Shown: one piece after another, positions 31,297 through 39,523 of the stretch
Position numbering within the stretch: position 1 is the first letter of the stretch
Layout of the letters: each line of letters begins with the position of its first letter
From: Nocardioides palaemonis
Lineage (GTDB): Bacteria; Actinomycetota; Actinomycetes; Propionibacteriales; Nocardioidaceae
Assembly (NCBI RefSeq): GCF_018275325.1
Contig: NZ_JAGVQR010000004.1
Span: 1,178,001-1,242,000, forward strand
Length of the DNA stretch: 64,000 nt
Direction: 5' to 3'
Notes under the pieces: generated by a model
Databases searched by the model: none
The model's input: only the letters and a program-made list of their open reading frames with translations
What the model was told of the DNA's origin: nothing
Translations under genes and position numbers: made by a program

Positions 31297-31683
31297 TCAG
31301 CTCCGGTAGCCCCCCAGCAGCTCGGCGAGCCGCAGGTGCGGCTGCGCCTCGTCCCGGCGGCCCTTGCGCTGCAGGGCGCGGCCGAGCAGGAGGTGGGCGT
31401 AGGGCTCGTTGGGGTCGTGGTCGAGCAGCTCGGTCGCGACCCGGATCGTGCCGTCGAGCTGGGCGGAGTGGAAGAGCGAGCGCGCAAGCAGCAGGCGTAC
31501 GTCGGTGAGCTCGTGCACCACGTCGCCGGGGTCGTCGAGCAGCTCGGTCAGCAGCACGGCGGCCTCGCGGTAGGCGCGCTCCTCGAACAGCGCCTGGGCG
31601 CGCACCCAGCGGTCGTGGGTGGAGTCCTCGAGCAGGCCCGCGTGTCCGCGGAGCAGCTGGTCGAACGGAGTGAAGTCGGTCAT
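31297..31683 (-). CDS. Tetratricopeptide-repeat protein
   Basis: 128 residues from ATG 31683 with GAGGA upstream. Helical repeats DRWVRAQALFEERAYREAAVLLTELL and NEPYAHLLLGRALQRKGRRDEAQPHLRLAELL are TPR-like with intervening irregular repeats. A small protein-binding scaffold; partner unknown. Common near actinobacterial housekeeping genes. Confidence 0.8.
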   Translation of the reverse strand: MTDFTPFDQLLRGHAGLLEDSTHDRWVRAQALFEERAYREAAVLLTELLDDPGDVVHELTDVRLLLARSLFHSAQLDGTIRVATELLDHDPNEPYAHLLLGRALQRKGRRDEAQPHLRLAELLGGYRS

Positions 31684-31793
31684 CGTCGCTCCTCTCGCGA
31701 CTGACGTCGGCCCGGTGCCTTCGATGGTGCTCCTCCCAACACGCCGATCGCGGCAGGCATTCCGCCGGGCGCGTCGCGCCCCGCCGCTCCGGC

Positions 31794-32570
31794 TCAGCCG
31801 GGGAGCTCGCCGCTCCAGCTCACGCGGAACGGCTTCATCACGAGCCGGACGCCGTCGAGGGCGAGGCGGTAGGTCCGGCGGGCGTCGCGCCGGTCGGCCG
31901 CGGAGCGCGCCACGGCCAGGTCCCGCTCGAGCCGGCGGGCGGCGGCGGCGCGGGTGGCGGGCGTGACCTTGAACGACTTCTCCACGCCCTTGCGCGCCTT
32001 CAGGTCGAGCGAGGCCGTGGTGCGGGTGTGGGTGAACGTGTAGGGCTGGCCCTGCCACGCGGGCGGGATCCCGGGGAGCGCAGGCATGGTGCCGGACTCG
32101 GTCGGGGCATAGACGACGGCGCCGAGGACCTCGTCGCGGAGCTCGCGGAACGGGCTGCTGCTCCGCAGGTTCCTCCCGATCCCCTGGTGCTCGGTCTCGC
32201 CCTGGTCGGCCCCGGCGACGACGAGCGTGCCGAGCTCCGAGACCTCCGTGTCGAAGCCCTTTATGTCGTGCCCGAACGGCAGCCGACCGTCCACGGAGAG
32301 CACGTCGCAGCGCGCGCCGTTGGGGTAGGTGAGCCGGACGCCGGTGACCTCGAGCGAGCCGAGCAGCTCGGACCGGTCGCGGAGCAGGGTCGTCCGGGTG
32401 GGGGTGCCGGACGCGAGGTCCGCGGAGTCGGCGCCGCGGCAGGCCCGGGTCACCGCGTCGGCGGGTGCGGCGGCACCCGCGACCGCCGGGACGAGGGCCC
32501 GGGCGGCCCGAACGCACGGAATACTGGAGGCACCCGCCCCGTTGGAGGTCGTAGAAACTTCAACCAACAC
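31794..32570 (-). CDS. Hypothetical protein
   Basis: 258 residues if started at GTG 32570; no ATG exists in the N-terminal part, so the start is uncertain. A hydrophobic, Ala-rich stretch (VRAARALVPAVAGAAAPADA) near the N-terminus may be a poor signal peptide. The body has TGVRLTYPNGARCDVLSV and FTHTRTTASLDLKARKGVEKSF and a basic Arg-rich helix near the C-terminus. Not recognised. Confidence 0.5.
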   Translation of the reverse strand: MLVEVSTTSNGAGASSIPCVRAARALVPAVAGAAAPADAVTRACRGADSADLASGTPTRTTLLRDRSELLGSLEVTGVRLTYPNGARCDVLSVDGRLPFGHDIKGFDTEVSELGTLVVAGADQGETEHQGIGRNLRSSSPFRELRDEVLGAVVYAPTESGTMPALPGIPPAWQGQPYTFTHTRTTASLDLKARKGVEKSFKVTPATRAAAARRLERDLAVARSAADRRDARRTYRLALDGVRLVMKPFRVSWSGELPG

Positions 32571-32591
32571 GATCTAAGGGAAGAGGACACC

Positions 32592-33746
32592 ATGCAGTTC
32601 GGCATCTTCAGCGTCGGTGACGTCACCACGGACCCGACCACCGGGCGTACGCCGTCCGAGGCCGAGCGCATCGCCTCGATGACGCAGCTCGCGCTCAAGG
32701 CCGAGGAGGTCGGTCTCGACGTCTTCGCGACCGGCGAGCACCACAACCCGCCGTTCGTCGTCTCCTCGCCGACCACCCACCTCGGCTACATCGCCGCGAA
32801 GACGGAGAAGCTGCTGCTCTCGACGAGCACCACGCTCATCACCACCAACGACCCGGTGAAGATCGCGGAGGACTACGCCTTCCTCCAGCACCTCTCCGGC
32901 GGTCGCGTCGACCTGATGATGGGTCGCGGCAACACCGGCCCGGTCTACCCGTGGTTCGGCAAGGACATCCGCGACGGCATCAAGCTCGCGGTGGAGAACT
33001 ACCACCTGCTGCGCAAGCTGTGGCGTGAGCCGGTCGTCAACTGGCAGGGCCAGTTCCGCACCCCGCTCCAGGGCTACACCTCGACCCCCGCGCCGCTCGA
33101 CGGCACGCCGCCGTTCGTGTGGCACGGCTCGATCCGCAGCACCGAGATCGCCGAGCAGGCGGCCTACTACGGCGACGGCTTCTTCCACAACCACATCTTC
33201 TGGAACAAGGAGCACACCGAGGCGATGGTGAAGCTCTACCGCCAGCGCTTCGAGCACTACGGCCACGGCGCGGCCGACCAGGCGTACGTCGGGCTCGGCG
33301 GTCAGGTCTTCATGGCCGGCAGCGAGGCCGAGGCCAAGCGGGTCTTCCGCCCCTACTTCGACAACGCCCCGGTCTACGGCCACGGCCCGTCGCTGGAGGA
33401 CTTCACGGAGATGACGCCGCTGACCGTCGGCACCCCGGAGCAGGTCATCGAGCGCACGCTGGGCTTCGCCGACTACGTCGGTGACTACCAGCGCCAGCTG
33501 TTCCTCGTCGACCACGCCGGCCTGCCGACCTCGCTGGTCCTCGAGCAGGTCGAGATGCTCGGCACCGAGGTCGTGCCGGTGCTCCGCACGGAGTTCGAGC
33601 GCCGCCGCCCGGCCCACGTGCCGAGCGACCCGCCCACCCACGCCTCGCTGGTAGCGGCCGGGCCCGACGCCCCGCACCACCTCGTCGAGCCCGCCCGCGC
33701 GCTGGTCGAGGAGCGCGCCCAGCAGGCCGCCGGGGCGAGCGCATGA
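32592..33746 (+). CDS. LLM-class flavin-dependent oxidoreductase
   Basis: 384 residues from ATG 32592 behind GGAAGAGGAC. Bacterial-luciferase-like barrel: MQFGIFSVGDV, GLDVFATGEHHNPPFV, TTLITTNDPVKIAEDYAFLQHLSGGRVDLMMGRGN, FVWHGSIRSTEIAEQAA. Uses FMNH2 and oxygen (or F420) to oxidise a small substrate. The next gene, overlapping by 4 bp, is an FMN reductase, so this is a two-component monooxygenase; the physiological substrate is unknown. Confidence 0.92.
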   Translation: MQFGIFSVGDVTTDPTTGRTPSEAERIASMTQLALKAEEVGLDVFATGEHHNPPFVVSSPTTHLGYIAAKTEKLLLSTSTTLITTNDPVKIAEDYAFLQHLSGGRVDLMMGRGNTGPVYPWFGKDIRDGIKLAVENYHLLRKLWREPVVNWQGQFRTPLQGYTSTPAPLDGTPPFVWHGSIRSTEIAEQAAYYGDGFFHNHIFWNKEHTEAMVKLYRQRFEHYGHGAADQAYVGLGGQVFMAGSEAEAKRVFRPYFDNAPVYGHGPSLEDFTEMTPLTVGTPEQVIERTLGFADYVGDYQRQLFLVDHAGLPTSLVLEQVEMLGTEVVPVLRTEFERRRPAHVPSDPPTHASLVAAGPDAPHHLVEPARALVEERAQQAAGASA

Positions 33747-34405
33747 GTCGTCGGATCGTCGTGGTGACGGCGGGGCTGACCGTCCCGTCGTCCACCCGGC
33801 TGCTGGCCGACCAGCTCGCCGAGGCCACGTCCGCCCAGGTCACCGCCCGCGGCGAGGCGGTCGAGCTCGAGTTCGTCGAGCTGCGCGAGGTGGCCGGTGA
33901 GCTGGCCACCTTCATGGTCACGGGCGGCGTGCCCACCCCGCGGCTGACCGGCCTCCGCGAGCAGGTCGCGTCGGCCGACGGGCTGATCGCGGTCACGCCG
34001 GTCTTCAGCGCCAGCTTCAGCGGGCTGTTCAAGATGTTCTTCGACGCCCTCGATCCCGACTCGCTCACCGGTACGCCCGTGCTGGTCGCCGCGGCGGCCG
34101 GCAGCGCGCGCCACCAGCTCGTCCTCGACCACGCGATGCGCCCGCTCTTCGCCTACCTGCGCGCCGTCGTCGTCCCGACCGGCGTCTTCGCCGCCACCGA
34201 GGACTTCGGCAGCCACGGCCTCGCCGACCGGATCACCCGCGCCGCCGCCGAGCTCGCCGCGGCGGTGCTGAGCCAGGGGACGTACGCCGTCGGCGGGTTC
34301 GCGCCCGACCTCGCGGCCCGGCCGCGGCGCAGCTCCGGGACCCGGGTCGAGACCGAGGTGACGCCCTTCGGCGACCTGCTGCGGGGGCACTCGGGCTCGG
34401 ACTGA
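33743..34405 (+). CDS. NAD(P)H-dependent FMN reductase (CE1759 family)
   Basis: 220 residues. Flavodoxin-like fold: VVVTAGLTVPSSTRLLADQLAEA, ADGLIAVTPVFSASFSGLFKMFFDAL (flavin loop), GTPVLVAAAAGSARHQL. Supplies reduced FMN to the LLM enzyme; ATGA overlap means coupled translation. The CE1759-type reductase plus LLM pair is a recurring actinobacterial arrangement. Confidence 0.9.
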   Translation: MSRRIVVVTAGLTVPSSTRLLADQLAEATSAQVTARGEAVELEFVELREVAGELATFMVTGGVPTPRLTGLREQVASADGLIAVTPVFSASFSGLFKMFFDALDPDSLTGTPVLVAAAAGSARHQLVLDHAMRPLFAYLRAVVVPTGVFAATEDFGSHGLADRITRAAAELAAAVLSQGTYAVGGFAPDLAARPRRSSGTRVETEVTPFGDLLRGHSGSD

Positions 34406-34553
34406 CGAGGCCCTTCCCGCTGGTCCCCGACCTGACACACCACGTGTCGCCACCCGCAACGGCTCGCAGCGGATGCTGACACGGGCCGTGACACGACGGG
34501 CAGCCCGTCGGGACGGGTAGCGGTCCGGGCCGTGTCAGGTCCACACTTCAGTC
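34406..34553. promoter_or_regulatory. Intergenic region with clustered TGACAC motifs
   Basis: TGACAC at 34433, 34477 and 34489, GTGTCG at 34444 and GTGTCA at 34532 form inverted and direct half-sites in front of the small membrane protein gene. A 6-bp hairpin GACGGG-CAG-CCCGTC lies at 34495-34509. Looks like an operator array; the regulator is unknown. Confidence 0.45.
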
Positions 34554-34877
34554 ATGCGCACCCTGACGAAGCGACTCGCGCCCCACGCCCGCACGGCGTG
34601 GCTTGTCCTGCTCGCGAGCGTCGCGGTCGTCGTGTCCGCCGCGGTGGCGACCGTCCTCGCGACCGGCGGTGGGCGGTTCGGTGTCGTGTTGACGCTCTTC
34701 GGCGGCCTGGTCGCCTTCGGCGTGCTGGCCGCGGTCCTCGATGCGATCCTGGTGCCCGGCAACCCGGACGTGCGCCGACGCCGGCCCGACATGGGCATGT
34801 CCACCGCCTCGTGGGTCGGCATCGGCGACGGCGGCGGTCCGGGCGGGCACCATGACGGCGGGTCGCACGGCGGCTGA
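34554..34877 (+). CDS. Small membrane protein
   Basis: 107 residues: basic N-terminus, two transmembrane helices (AWLVLLASVAVVVSAAVATVLA, FGVVLTLFGGLVAFGVLAAVLDAILV) and a Gly/His-rich soluble tail (GIGDGGGPGGHHDGGSHGG). No homolog recognised; the His-rich tail could bind metal. Confidence 0.6.
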   Translation: MRTLTKRLAPHARTAWLVLLASVAVVVSAAVATVLATGGGRFGVVLTLFGGLVAFGVLAAVLDAILVPGNPDVRRRRPDMGMSTASWVGIGDGGGPGGHHDGGSHGG

Positions 34878-34895
34878 GGGCCGCGGGCCGCGGAC

Positions 34896-34979
34896 TCAGC
34901 GCCGCTGGTAGACCATCAGCGGGTTGAAGACCTGGCCGACGATGCGCTGGACGGGCTCGTCGAGCCGCGATGACCTCCG
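34896..34979 (-). other. Coding-like C-terminal fragment (RLDEPVQRIVGQVFNPLMVYQRR)
   Basis: The minus strand reads RLDEPVQRIVGQVF then NPLMVYQRR followed by TGA at 34898-34896. The amino-acid pattern and codon choice look coding, yet no start codon is found upstream before the frame runs into the end of the HIT-like gene. It may be a gene remnant, a very small protein with a non-standard start, or a frameshifted C-terminus of that gene. Confidence 0.35.
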
Positions 34980-34989
34980 GGGTGCACGC

Positions 34990-35628
34990 TCACGCCTCCC
35001 AGGCGGGGCCGTTGCCGCCGAGGCGCTCGACGAGCGCCCGGCCGACGAACCCGGAGTTGGCGAGGCGTACGTCGTCGGGCAGGTCGGGCAGGTTCTCCTC
35101 CCAGTCCAGCACGCACGAGCCGCGCAGCTGCGGCATCCGGGTCGGGCGGCCGAAGAAGAACGGGTGGAGGTGGGCGCCGCCGTCGCCGTAGCGGCCGACG
35201 TGGCAGCGGCCCACGCTCGGCAGGCTCTCGACGGCCGCGGCGATCGCCACCATCAGCCGACCCATCTCGGAGGCGAGGTCGTCGGGCAGGTCGGCGAGGT
35301 CGTGGTGCGCGCGCGGCTTGAGGATCAGGGTGACCGGCAGCTTCATGCCGGCGTCGGAGACCACCCAGCGCTCGTTGCTCCACACGGTGCGCGCCTCCTG
35401 GTCGGCGCTCGCGGGCGACGCGCACGGGCAGTCGGCCAGGTCCTCGCCGCGCCGGTCGGGCTCGACGTCGGCCAGCGGCTCGAGCGGCTTGACCCGCAGC
35501 CCGTCGAGCTCGAACGGGAAGATGTCCCACCCGGGCATCGCCTCGATCGCGACCGGCAGCCGGCCCTCCTCGTCCGTCGCCGCGGCGACGCGGGCGTAGA
35601 AGTCCTCGATGCTCTCCGGCTCGCTCAT
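34990..35628 (-). CDS. HIT-like domain protein
   Basis: 212 residues. VWSNERWVVSDAGMKLPVTLILKPRAHHDLADLP and GRCHVGRYGDGGAHLHPFFFGRP carry the strand and the HxHxF-type motif expected of HIT-superfamily nucleotide hydrolases/transferases. An N-terminal acidic extension and a Cys pair (DCPCAS) are extra. Exact activity unknown. ATG start, 22 bp after the SDR gene stop. Confidence 0.65.
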   Translation of the reverse strand: MSEPESIEDFYARVAAATDEEGRLPVAIEAMPGWDIFPFELDGLRVKPLEPLADVEPDRRGEDLADCPCASPASADQEARTVWSNERWVVSDAGMKLPVTLILKPRAHHDLADLPDDLASEMGRLMVAIAAAVESLPSVGRCHVGRYGDGGAHLHPFFFGRPTRMPQLRGSCVLDWEENLPDLPDDVRLANSGFVGRALVERLGGNGPAWEA

Positions 35629-35650
35629 GGCGAGCAGTCAACCAGCCGAC

Positions 35651-37177
35651 TCACCAGGCCGCGGGCTGGTAGTCCTTCAGGAAGACGCCGTGGAGGTCCT
35701 CGCCGGCCTCGCCGCGCACGATCGGGTCGTAGACGCGGGCGGCGCCGTCGACGAGGTCGAGCGGTGCGTGCCACCCCTCGGCGGCGATCCGGAGCTTCTC
35801 GTGGTGCGGACGCTCGTCGGTGATCCAGCCGGTGTCGACGGCCGTCATCAGGATCCGGTCGGTCTCGAACAGCTCGCCCGAGGAGGTCCGGGTCATCATG
35901 TTGAGCGCGGCCTTGGCCATGTTGGTGTGCGGGTGCCCGGCGCCCTTGTAGCGGCGACCGCCGAACTGCCCCTCCATCGCCGAGACGTTGACGATGTAGG
36001 CCCGGCGAGCCCCGCCCTGCACGGCCGCGCGCATCGACGGACGCAGCCGCGAGTTGATGAGGAACGGCGCGATCGAGTTGCAGAACTGCACCTCGAGGAG
36101 CTCCAGCGGGTCGACCTCGTCGAGCACCTGGGTCCACGAGTTGTTGTCCTGGATGTCGGGGATCAGCCCGCCCGCGTCGATCGCGGTCCCGGCCAGGTGC
36201 GCGTCGAGGGAGGCGCCGCCGGCCTTGAGCGCGAGCGCGGTCAGCGACGCCGCGTTGTGGGCGGCGAGCGCGTGCTCGGCCGACTCGCCCTCGTGGTGGG
36301 CGACCGCCGTGGCCGACAGCGCGCCGGCGATGGCCGCCGGGTGCGCCTCCGAGATCCGGTCGAAGGTGACCATCTCCGGCAGCGCCGGCACCCCGAGCGA
36401 CTCGGCGGTCGGCAGCGGGACGTTCTCGCCGTCGATCAGGTGGGAGTACGCCCCCGGCAGCCGGCGTACGGTCTGGCAGGCGTTGTTGATGATGATGTCG
36501 AGCGGTCCGTCGGCCGCGACGTCGTCGGTCAGCGAGATGACCTGGGTGGGATCGCGCAGGTCGATCCCGACGACCTTGAGCCGGTGCAGCCAGTCGGCGG
36601 AGTCCTCCATCGCGGCGAACCGGCGCACCGCGTCGTGCGGGAAGCGGGTCGTGATCGTCGTGTGCGCGCCGTCGCGCAGCAGCCGCAGCGCGATGTACAT
36701 CCCGATCTTGGCCCGGCCGCCGGTGAGCAGCGCCCGCTTGCCGGTGAGGTCGGTGCGCTGGTCGCGCTTGGCGTGGCTCATCGCCGCGCAGGTCGGGCAC
36801 AGCCAGTGGTAGAAGGCGTCGACGAGGGTGAAGTCCTGCTTGCAGATGTAGCACCCGCGGGCGGTGATCAGCTCGCCGGCGAACGCCCCGGGAGCGGTGG
36901 AGACCAGCGGGATCCCCGCGGTCTCGTCGTCGATGCGCATCGGCGACCCGGTGGCCGTCCTGGCGATGATGTCGAGGTCGTGCTGGAGCCGCTCCTGGCG
37001 GATCTCGGCGCGACGCTGCTTCTTGATGAGCTTGTACATGTGCGACGCGGCGCGCTTCATCGTGCGTACGTCGTCGTGCTCGGGCGGCAGGTCCGCCACC
37101 TCGCGCAGCACCTCGAGGGCCACCGCCAGCCGGTCGGGGTCGATGCCCTCGGCGGGGCGGTCCTGCTGATCGTTCAC
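35651..37177 (-). CDS. Zinc-ribbon plus short-chain dehydrogenase-fold protein lacking catalytic Tyr
   Basis: 508 residues. An N-terminal helical part with basic KLIKKQRRAEIRQERLQHDLD is followed by a zinc ribbon CYICKQDF...LCPTCAAMSH (about 108-135) and then an SDR Rossmann domain with TGGRAKIGMYIALRLL (nucleotide loop), IIINNACQT and VNVSAMEGQF (Ser). Where active SDRs have YxxxK the protein reads HTNMAKAALN, so Lys is kept but the Tyr position is Thr. It may be a non-catalytic or mechanistically altered family with a metal-binding head. Function unknown. Confidence 0.8.
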   Translation of the reverse strand: MNDQQDRPAEGIDPDRLAVALEVLREVADLPPEHDDVRTMKRAASHMYKLIKKQRRAEIRQERLQHDLDIIARTATGSPMRIDDETAGIPLVSTAPGAFAGELITARGCYICKQDFTLVDAFYHWLCPTCAAMSHAKRDQRTDLTGKRALLTGGRAKIGMYIALRLLRDGAHTTITTRFPHDAVRRFAAMEDSADWLHRLKVVGIDLRDPTQVISLTDDVAADGPLDIIINNACQTVRRLPGAYSHLIDGENVPLPTAESLGVPALPEMVTFDRISEAHPAAIAGALSATAVAHHEGESAEHALAAHNAASLTALALKAGGASLDAHLAGTAIDAGGLIPDIQDNNSWTQVLDEVDPLELLEVQFCNSIAPFLINSRLRPSMRAAVQGGARRAYIVNVSAMEGQFGGRRYKGAGHPHTNMAKAALNMMTRTSSGELFETDRILMTAVDTGWITDERPHHEKLRIAAEGWHAPLDLVDGAARVYDPIVRGEAGEDLHGVFLKDYQPAAW

Positions 37178-37214
37178 CGGAGAAGCGTAGGGGCGATCGC
37201 TGGAAAGGCCCCCG

Positions 37215-37865
37215 TCAGCCCTCCCGCGCCGGGGAGCCGGTGATCCGGACCCGGTCGGCGCGCATGCCGTGGGCGAGCCCCCAGAGCACCGCCTTGGAGC
37301 GCGAGTCGACCTCGATCTTGCGGTAGGCCGAGCGGATGTAGGACTTGATCGAGTTGAGCGAGAGGAGGGTGCGGTCGGCGATCTCCTGGTTGGTGAGGCC
37401 CATCGTGATCAGCGAGATCACCTCCGCCTCGCGCGCGGTCAGCCCCTCCTCGCGCCCGGGCCAGTCGCCGCCGACCAGCGCGGAGCGCCCGCGCGACGGC
37501 GAGACCACGACCTGCCCGGCGGAGATCGCGGCGAGCGCGTCGACGAGGCGCGAGGCGGGCAGGCTCTTGGAGAGGTAGCCGCGCACGCCGCTGTCGAGGG
37601 TCTCGCGGGTCAGCCAGGGCTGGAAGTTCCACGTGTAGACCGCCACCCGGCGGACCTGCGGGTCGTCCACCAGCCGACGCACCGAGTCGCCGTTGCCCTG
37701 GCCCATGCCGAAGGTGTCGTAGAGCGCGACGTCGACCGGCTGCGACACCGGCTTGCCCGCGACGAGCTCGACGACCTCGACGCGGTTGCTGTAGCTGCGG
37801 AGCATCGCGTCGAGCCCGCGCACGACGACCTCGTCGTCGTTGACGAGCGCGACTCGGATCACCAT
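37215..37865 (-). CDS. NarL/LuxR-type response regulator
   Basis: 216 residues. REC domain with acidic pocket (VALVNDDE), predicted phospho-Asp50 (VALYDTFGMG), a conserved Lys in YLSKSLP, and a LuxR HTH (GLTAREAEVISLITMGLTNQEIADRTLLSLNSIKSYIRSAYRKIEV). No kinase gene adjoins. It diverges from the ABC operon at 37925 across 59 bp and is the obvious candidate regulator. Start ATG 37865, apparently leaderless. Confidence 0.88.
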   Translation of the reverse strand: MVIRVALVNDDEVVVRGLDAMLRSYSNRVEVVELVAGKPVSQPVDVALYDTFGMGQGNGDSVRRLVDDPQVRRVAVYTWNFQPWLTRETLDSGVRGYLSKSLPASRLVDALAAISAGQVVVSPSRGRSALVGGDWPGREEGLTAREAEVISLITMGLTNQEIADRTLLSLNSIKSYIRSAYRKIEVDSRSKAVLWGLAHGMRADRVRITGSPAREG

Positions 37866-37871
37866 GCGCTC

Positions 37872-37877
37872 AAGGTA
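37872..37877 (-). promoter_or_regulatory. -10 element (TACCTT), leaderless start at 37865
   Basis: Six nt upstream of the ATG in the divergent promoter region 37866-37924. Confidence 0.5.
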
Positions 37878-37924
37878 CTGCCCTTTATGTATGTTGTTGC
37901 CTCTGTTCAGTCGAAGGGGGAGAC

Positions 37925-38812
37925 GTGCAGGACAGCACGGCGGTGGTCGAGGAGACCCGGACGGGCGGGCTCGGCATCCGCTGCGAGGGCGTCGTCCACC
38001 TCTACAAGACCTTCGGCGGCCACGACGTGGTCGCCCTGCGTGGCGTCGACCTCACCATCCGTCCCGGCGAGCGCGTCGCGTTCCTCGGCCCCAGCGGCTC
38101 GGGCAAGTCGACGCTGCTCGCGCTGCTCGGCGGCATCCAGCGCCCCAGCGCCGGGCGGATCTTCCTCGGCGAGGAGGAGATCTCGCGGATGGGCGAGCGG
38201 TTCCTCGCCCGGATCCGCTCGCGGCAGGTGTCGACCATGCTCCAGGGCTCGACCCGCAACCTGCTGCCCTACGCCACCGCGCGGCAGAACATCGCCTTCG
38301 CCCGCCTCTCCCTGAGCGGCCGCGAGCGCGAGCAGGCCCTCGTCGACACCGAGCTGCTCGACCGGGTCGGGCTGCTCGAGCAGGCCGACCAGGTCGTCTC
38401 CACCATGTCCGGCGGCCAGCGCCAGCGGCTCGCCCTCGCGTGCGCGGTGTCGACCTCGCCGCGCCTGCTGCTCGCCGACGAGCCCACCAGCCAGCTCAGC
38501 CACGCCGACCGCGACCACGTCCTCCACCTGGTCCACTCCCTCGGCGACGACTTCGGCACCACGATCGTCGTGGTGACCCACCAGCCCGAGGTGGCGGCGA
38601 CGTTCCCGCGGACCGTCACGATGAAGGGCGGCCGGGTCGGCGCCGAGGGCCACGGCGGCTCGGAGTACGCCGTCGTCGGCGAGGACGGCGTGCTGCACCT
38701 GCCCGGTCACATCGCCGCCGAGTGGCCGCCCGGCACGCTCGTGCGCTTCGAGGACGACGAGCAGGGACGCATCGTCGTCACCCGCGCCAGCACCGAGGGG
38801 AACCCCACGTGA
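37925..38812 (+). CDS. ABC transporter ATP-binding protein 1
   Basis: 295 residues, GTG start behind AGGGGGAG. LolD/MacB-like ATPase: Walker A GPSGSGKST, Q-loop TMLQGST, signature MSGGQRQR, Walker B LLLADEPT, H-loop VVTHQPEV. A C-terminal extension (from about 240: VGEDGVLHLPGHIAAEWPPGTLVRF) is longer than usual. First gene of a four-gene operon with a second, different ATPase and two FtsX-like permeases; next gene overlaps as GTGA. Confidence 0.9.
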   Translation: MQDSTAVVEETRTGGLGIRCEGVVHLYKTFGGHDVVALRGVDLTIRPGERVAFLGPSGSGKSTLLALLGGIQRPSAGRIFLGEEEISRMGERFLARIRSRQVSTMLQGSTRNLLPYATARQNIAFARLSLSGREREQALVDTELLDRVGLLEQADQVVSTMSGGQRQRLALACAVSTSPRLLLADEPTSQLSHADRDHVLHLVHSLGDDFGTTIVVVTHQPEVAATFPRTVTMKGGRVGAEGHGGSEYAVVGEDGVLHLPGHIAAEWPPGTLVRFEDDEQGRIVVTRASTEGNPT

Positions 38813-39513
38813 GCACGCCCTTCCCCGGTCCCGCCGACACCACGCTCAGCGGGTTCGGCGGTCGCCACGCCGCCGCCCCGGGGCTCCACCTCGAGTCCGT
38901 GACGTACGTCGCCGGGCGCACGCTGCTCGACGACGTCAGCGTCGTCTTCCCGGCCGGCAAGGTCACCGCGCTGTCGGGCCCGAGCGGCTCGGGCAAGACC
39001 ACCCTGCTCTCCATCGCCGGCGGGCTCCTGCAGGCGACGTCCGGCACCGCCGAGCTCGACGGCCGCGAGACCTGGACCGGCGGCGGCGACCCGCTGCCCG
39101 AGGTGGCCTTCGTGCTCCAGGTCTACGGCCTGGTCCCGATCCTCTCCGCGCGCGAGAACGTCTCGATCGCGCTGCGCGCCCGCGGCGTCGCGCCCGCCGA
39201 CGCCGACGAGGCGGCCGAGGCCGCGCTCGCCCGGTTCGGCATCGCCGACCTCGGCGAGCGACAGGTCGAGGAGCTGTCGGGTGGCCAGATGCAGCGCGTG
39301 GCCTGCGCCCGCGGGTTCGTCGTCGGCGCCGCCGTGCTGCTCGCCGACGAGCCCACCTCCGAGCTCGACGAGGGCAACCGCGCCGTCGTGCTTCAGGAGC
39401 TGCGCGAGGAGGCGGCCCGCGGCGCCGTTGTCGTGGTCGCGACCCACGACCCGGCGGTCGTCGACGCCTGCGACCTGCACATCGCCCTCGACGAGGGCCG
39501 GGTCGTGCAGTGA
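38809..39513 (+). CDS. ABC transporter ATP-binding protein 2
   Basis: 234 residues. Walker A GPSGSGKTT, Q-loop VLQVYGLVP, signature LSGGQMQR, Walker B VLLADEPTSELD, H-loop VATHDP. Diverged from ATPase 1, so the transporter may use a heterodimeric nucleotide-binding pair. Ends 10 bp before the first permease. Confidence 0.9.
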   Translation: MSTPFPGPADTTLSGFGGRHAAAPGLHLESVTYVAGRTLLDDVSVVFPAGKVTALSGPSGSGKTTLLSIAGGLLQATSGTAELDGRETWTGGGDPLPEVAFVLQVYGLVPILSARENVSIALRARGVAPADADEAAEAALARFGIADLGERQVEELSGGQMQRVACARGFVVGAAVLLADEPTSELDEGNRAVVLQELREEAARGAVVVVATHDPAVVDACDLHIALDEGRVVQ

Positions 39514-39523
39514 GGTCACCCGC

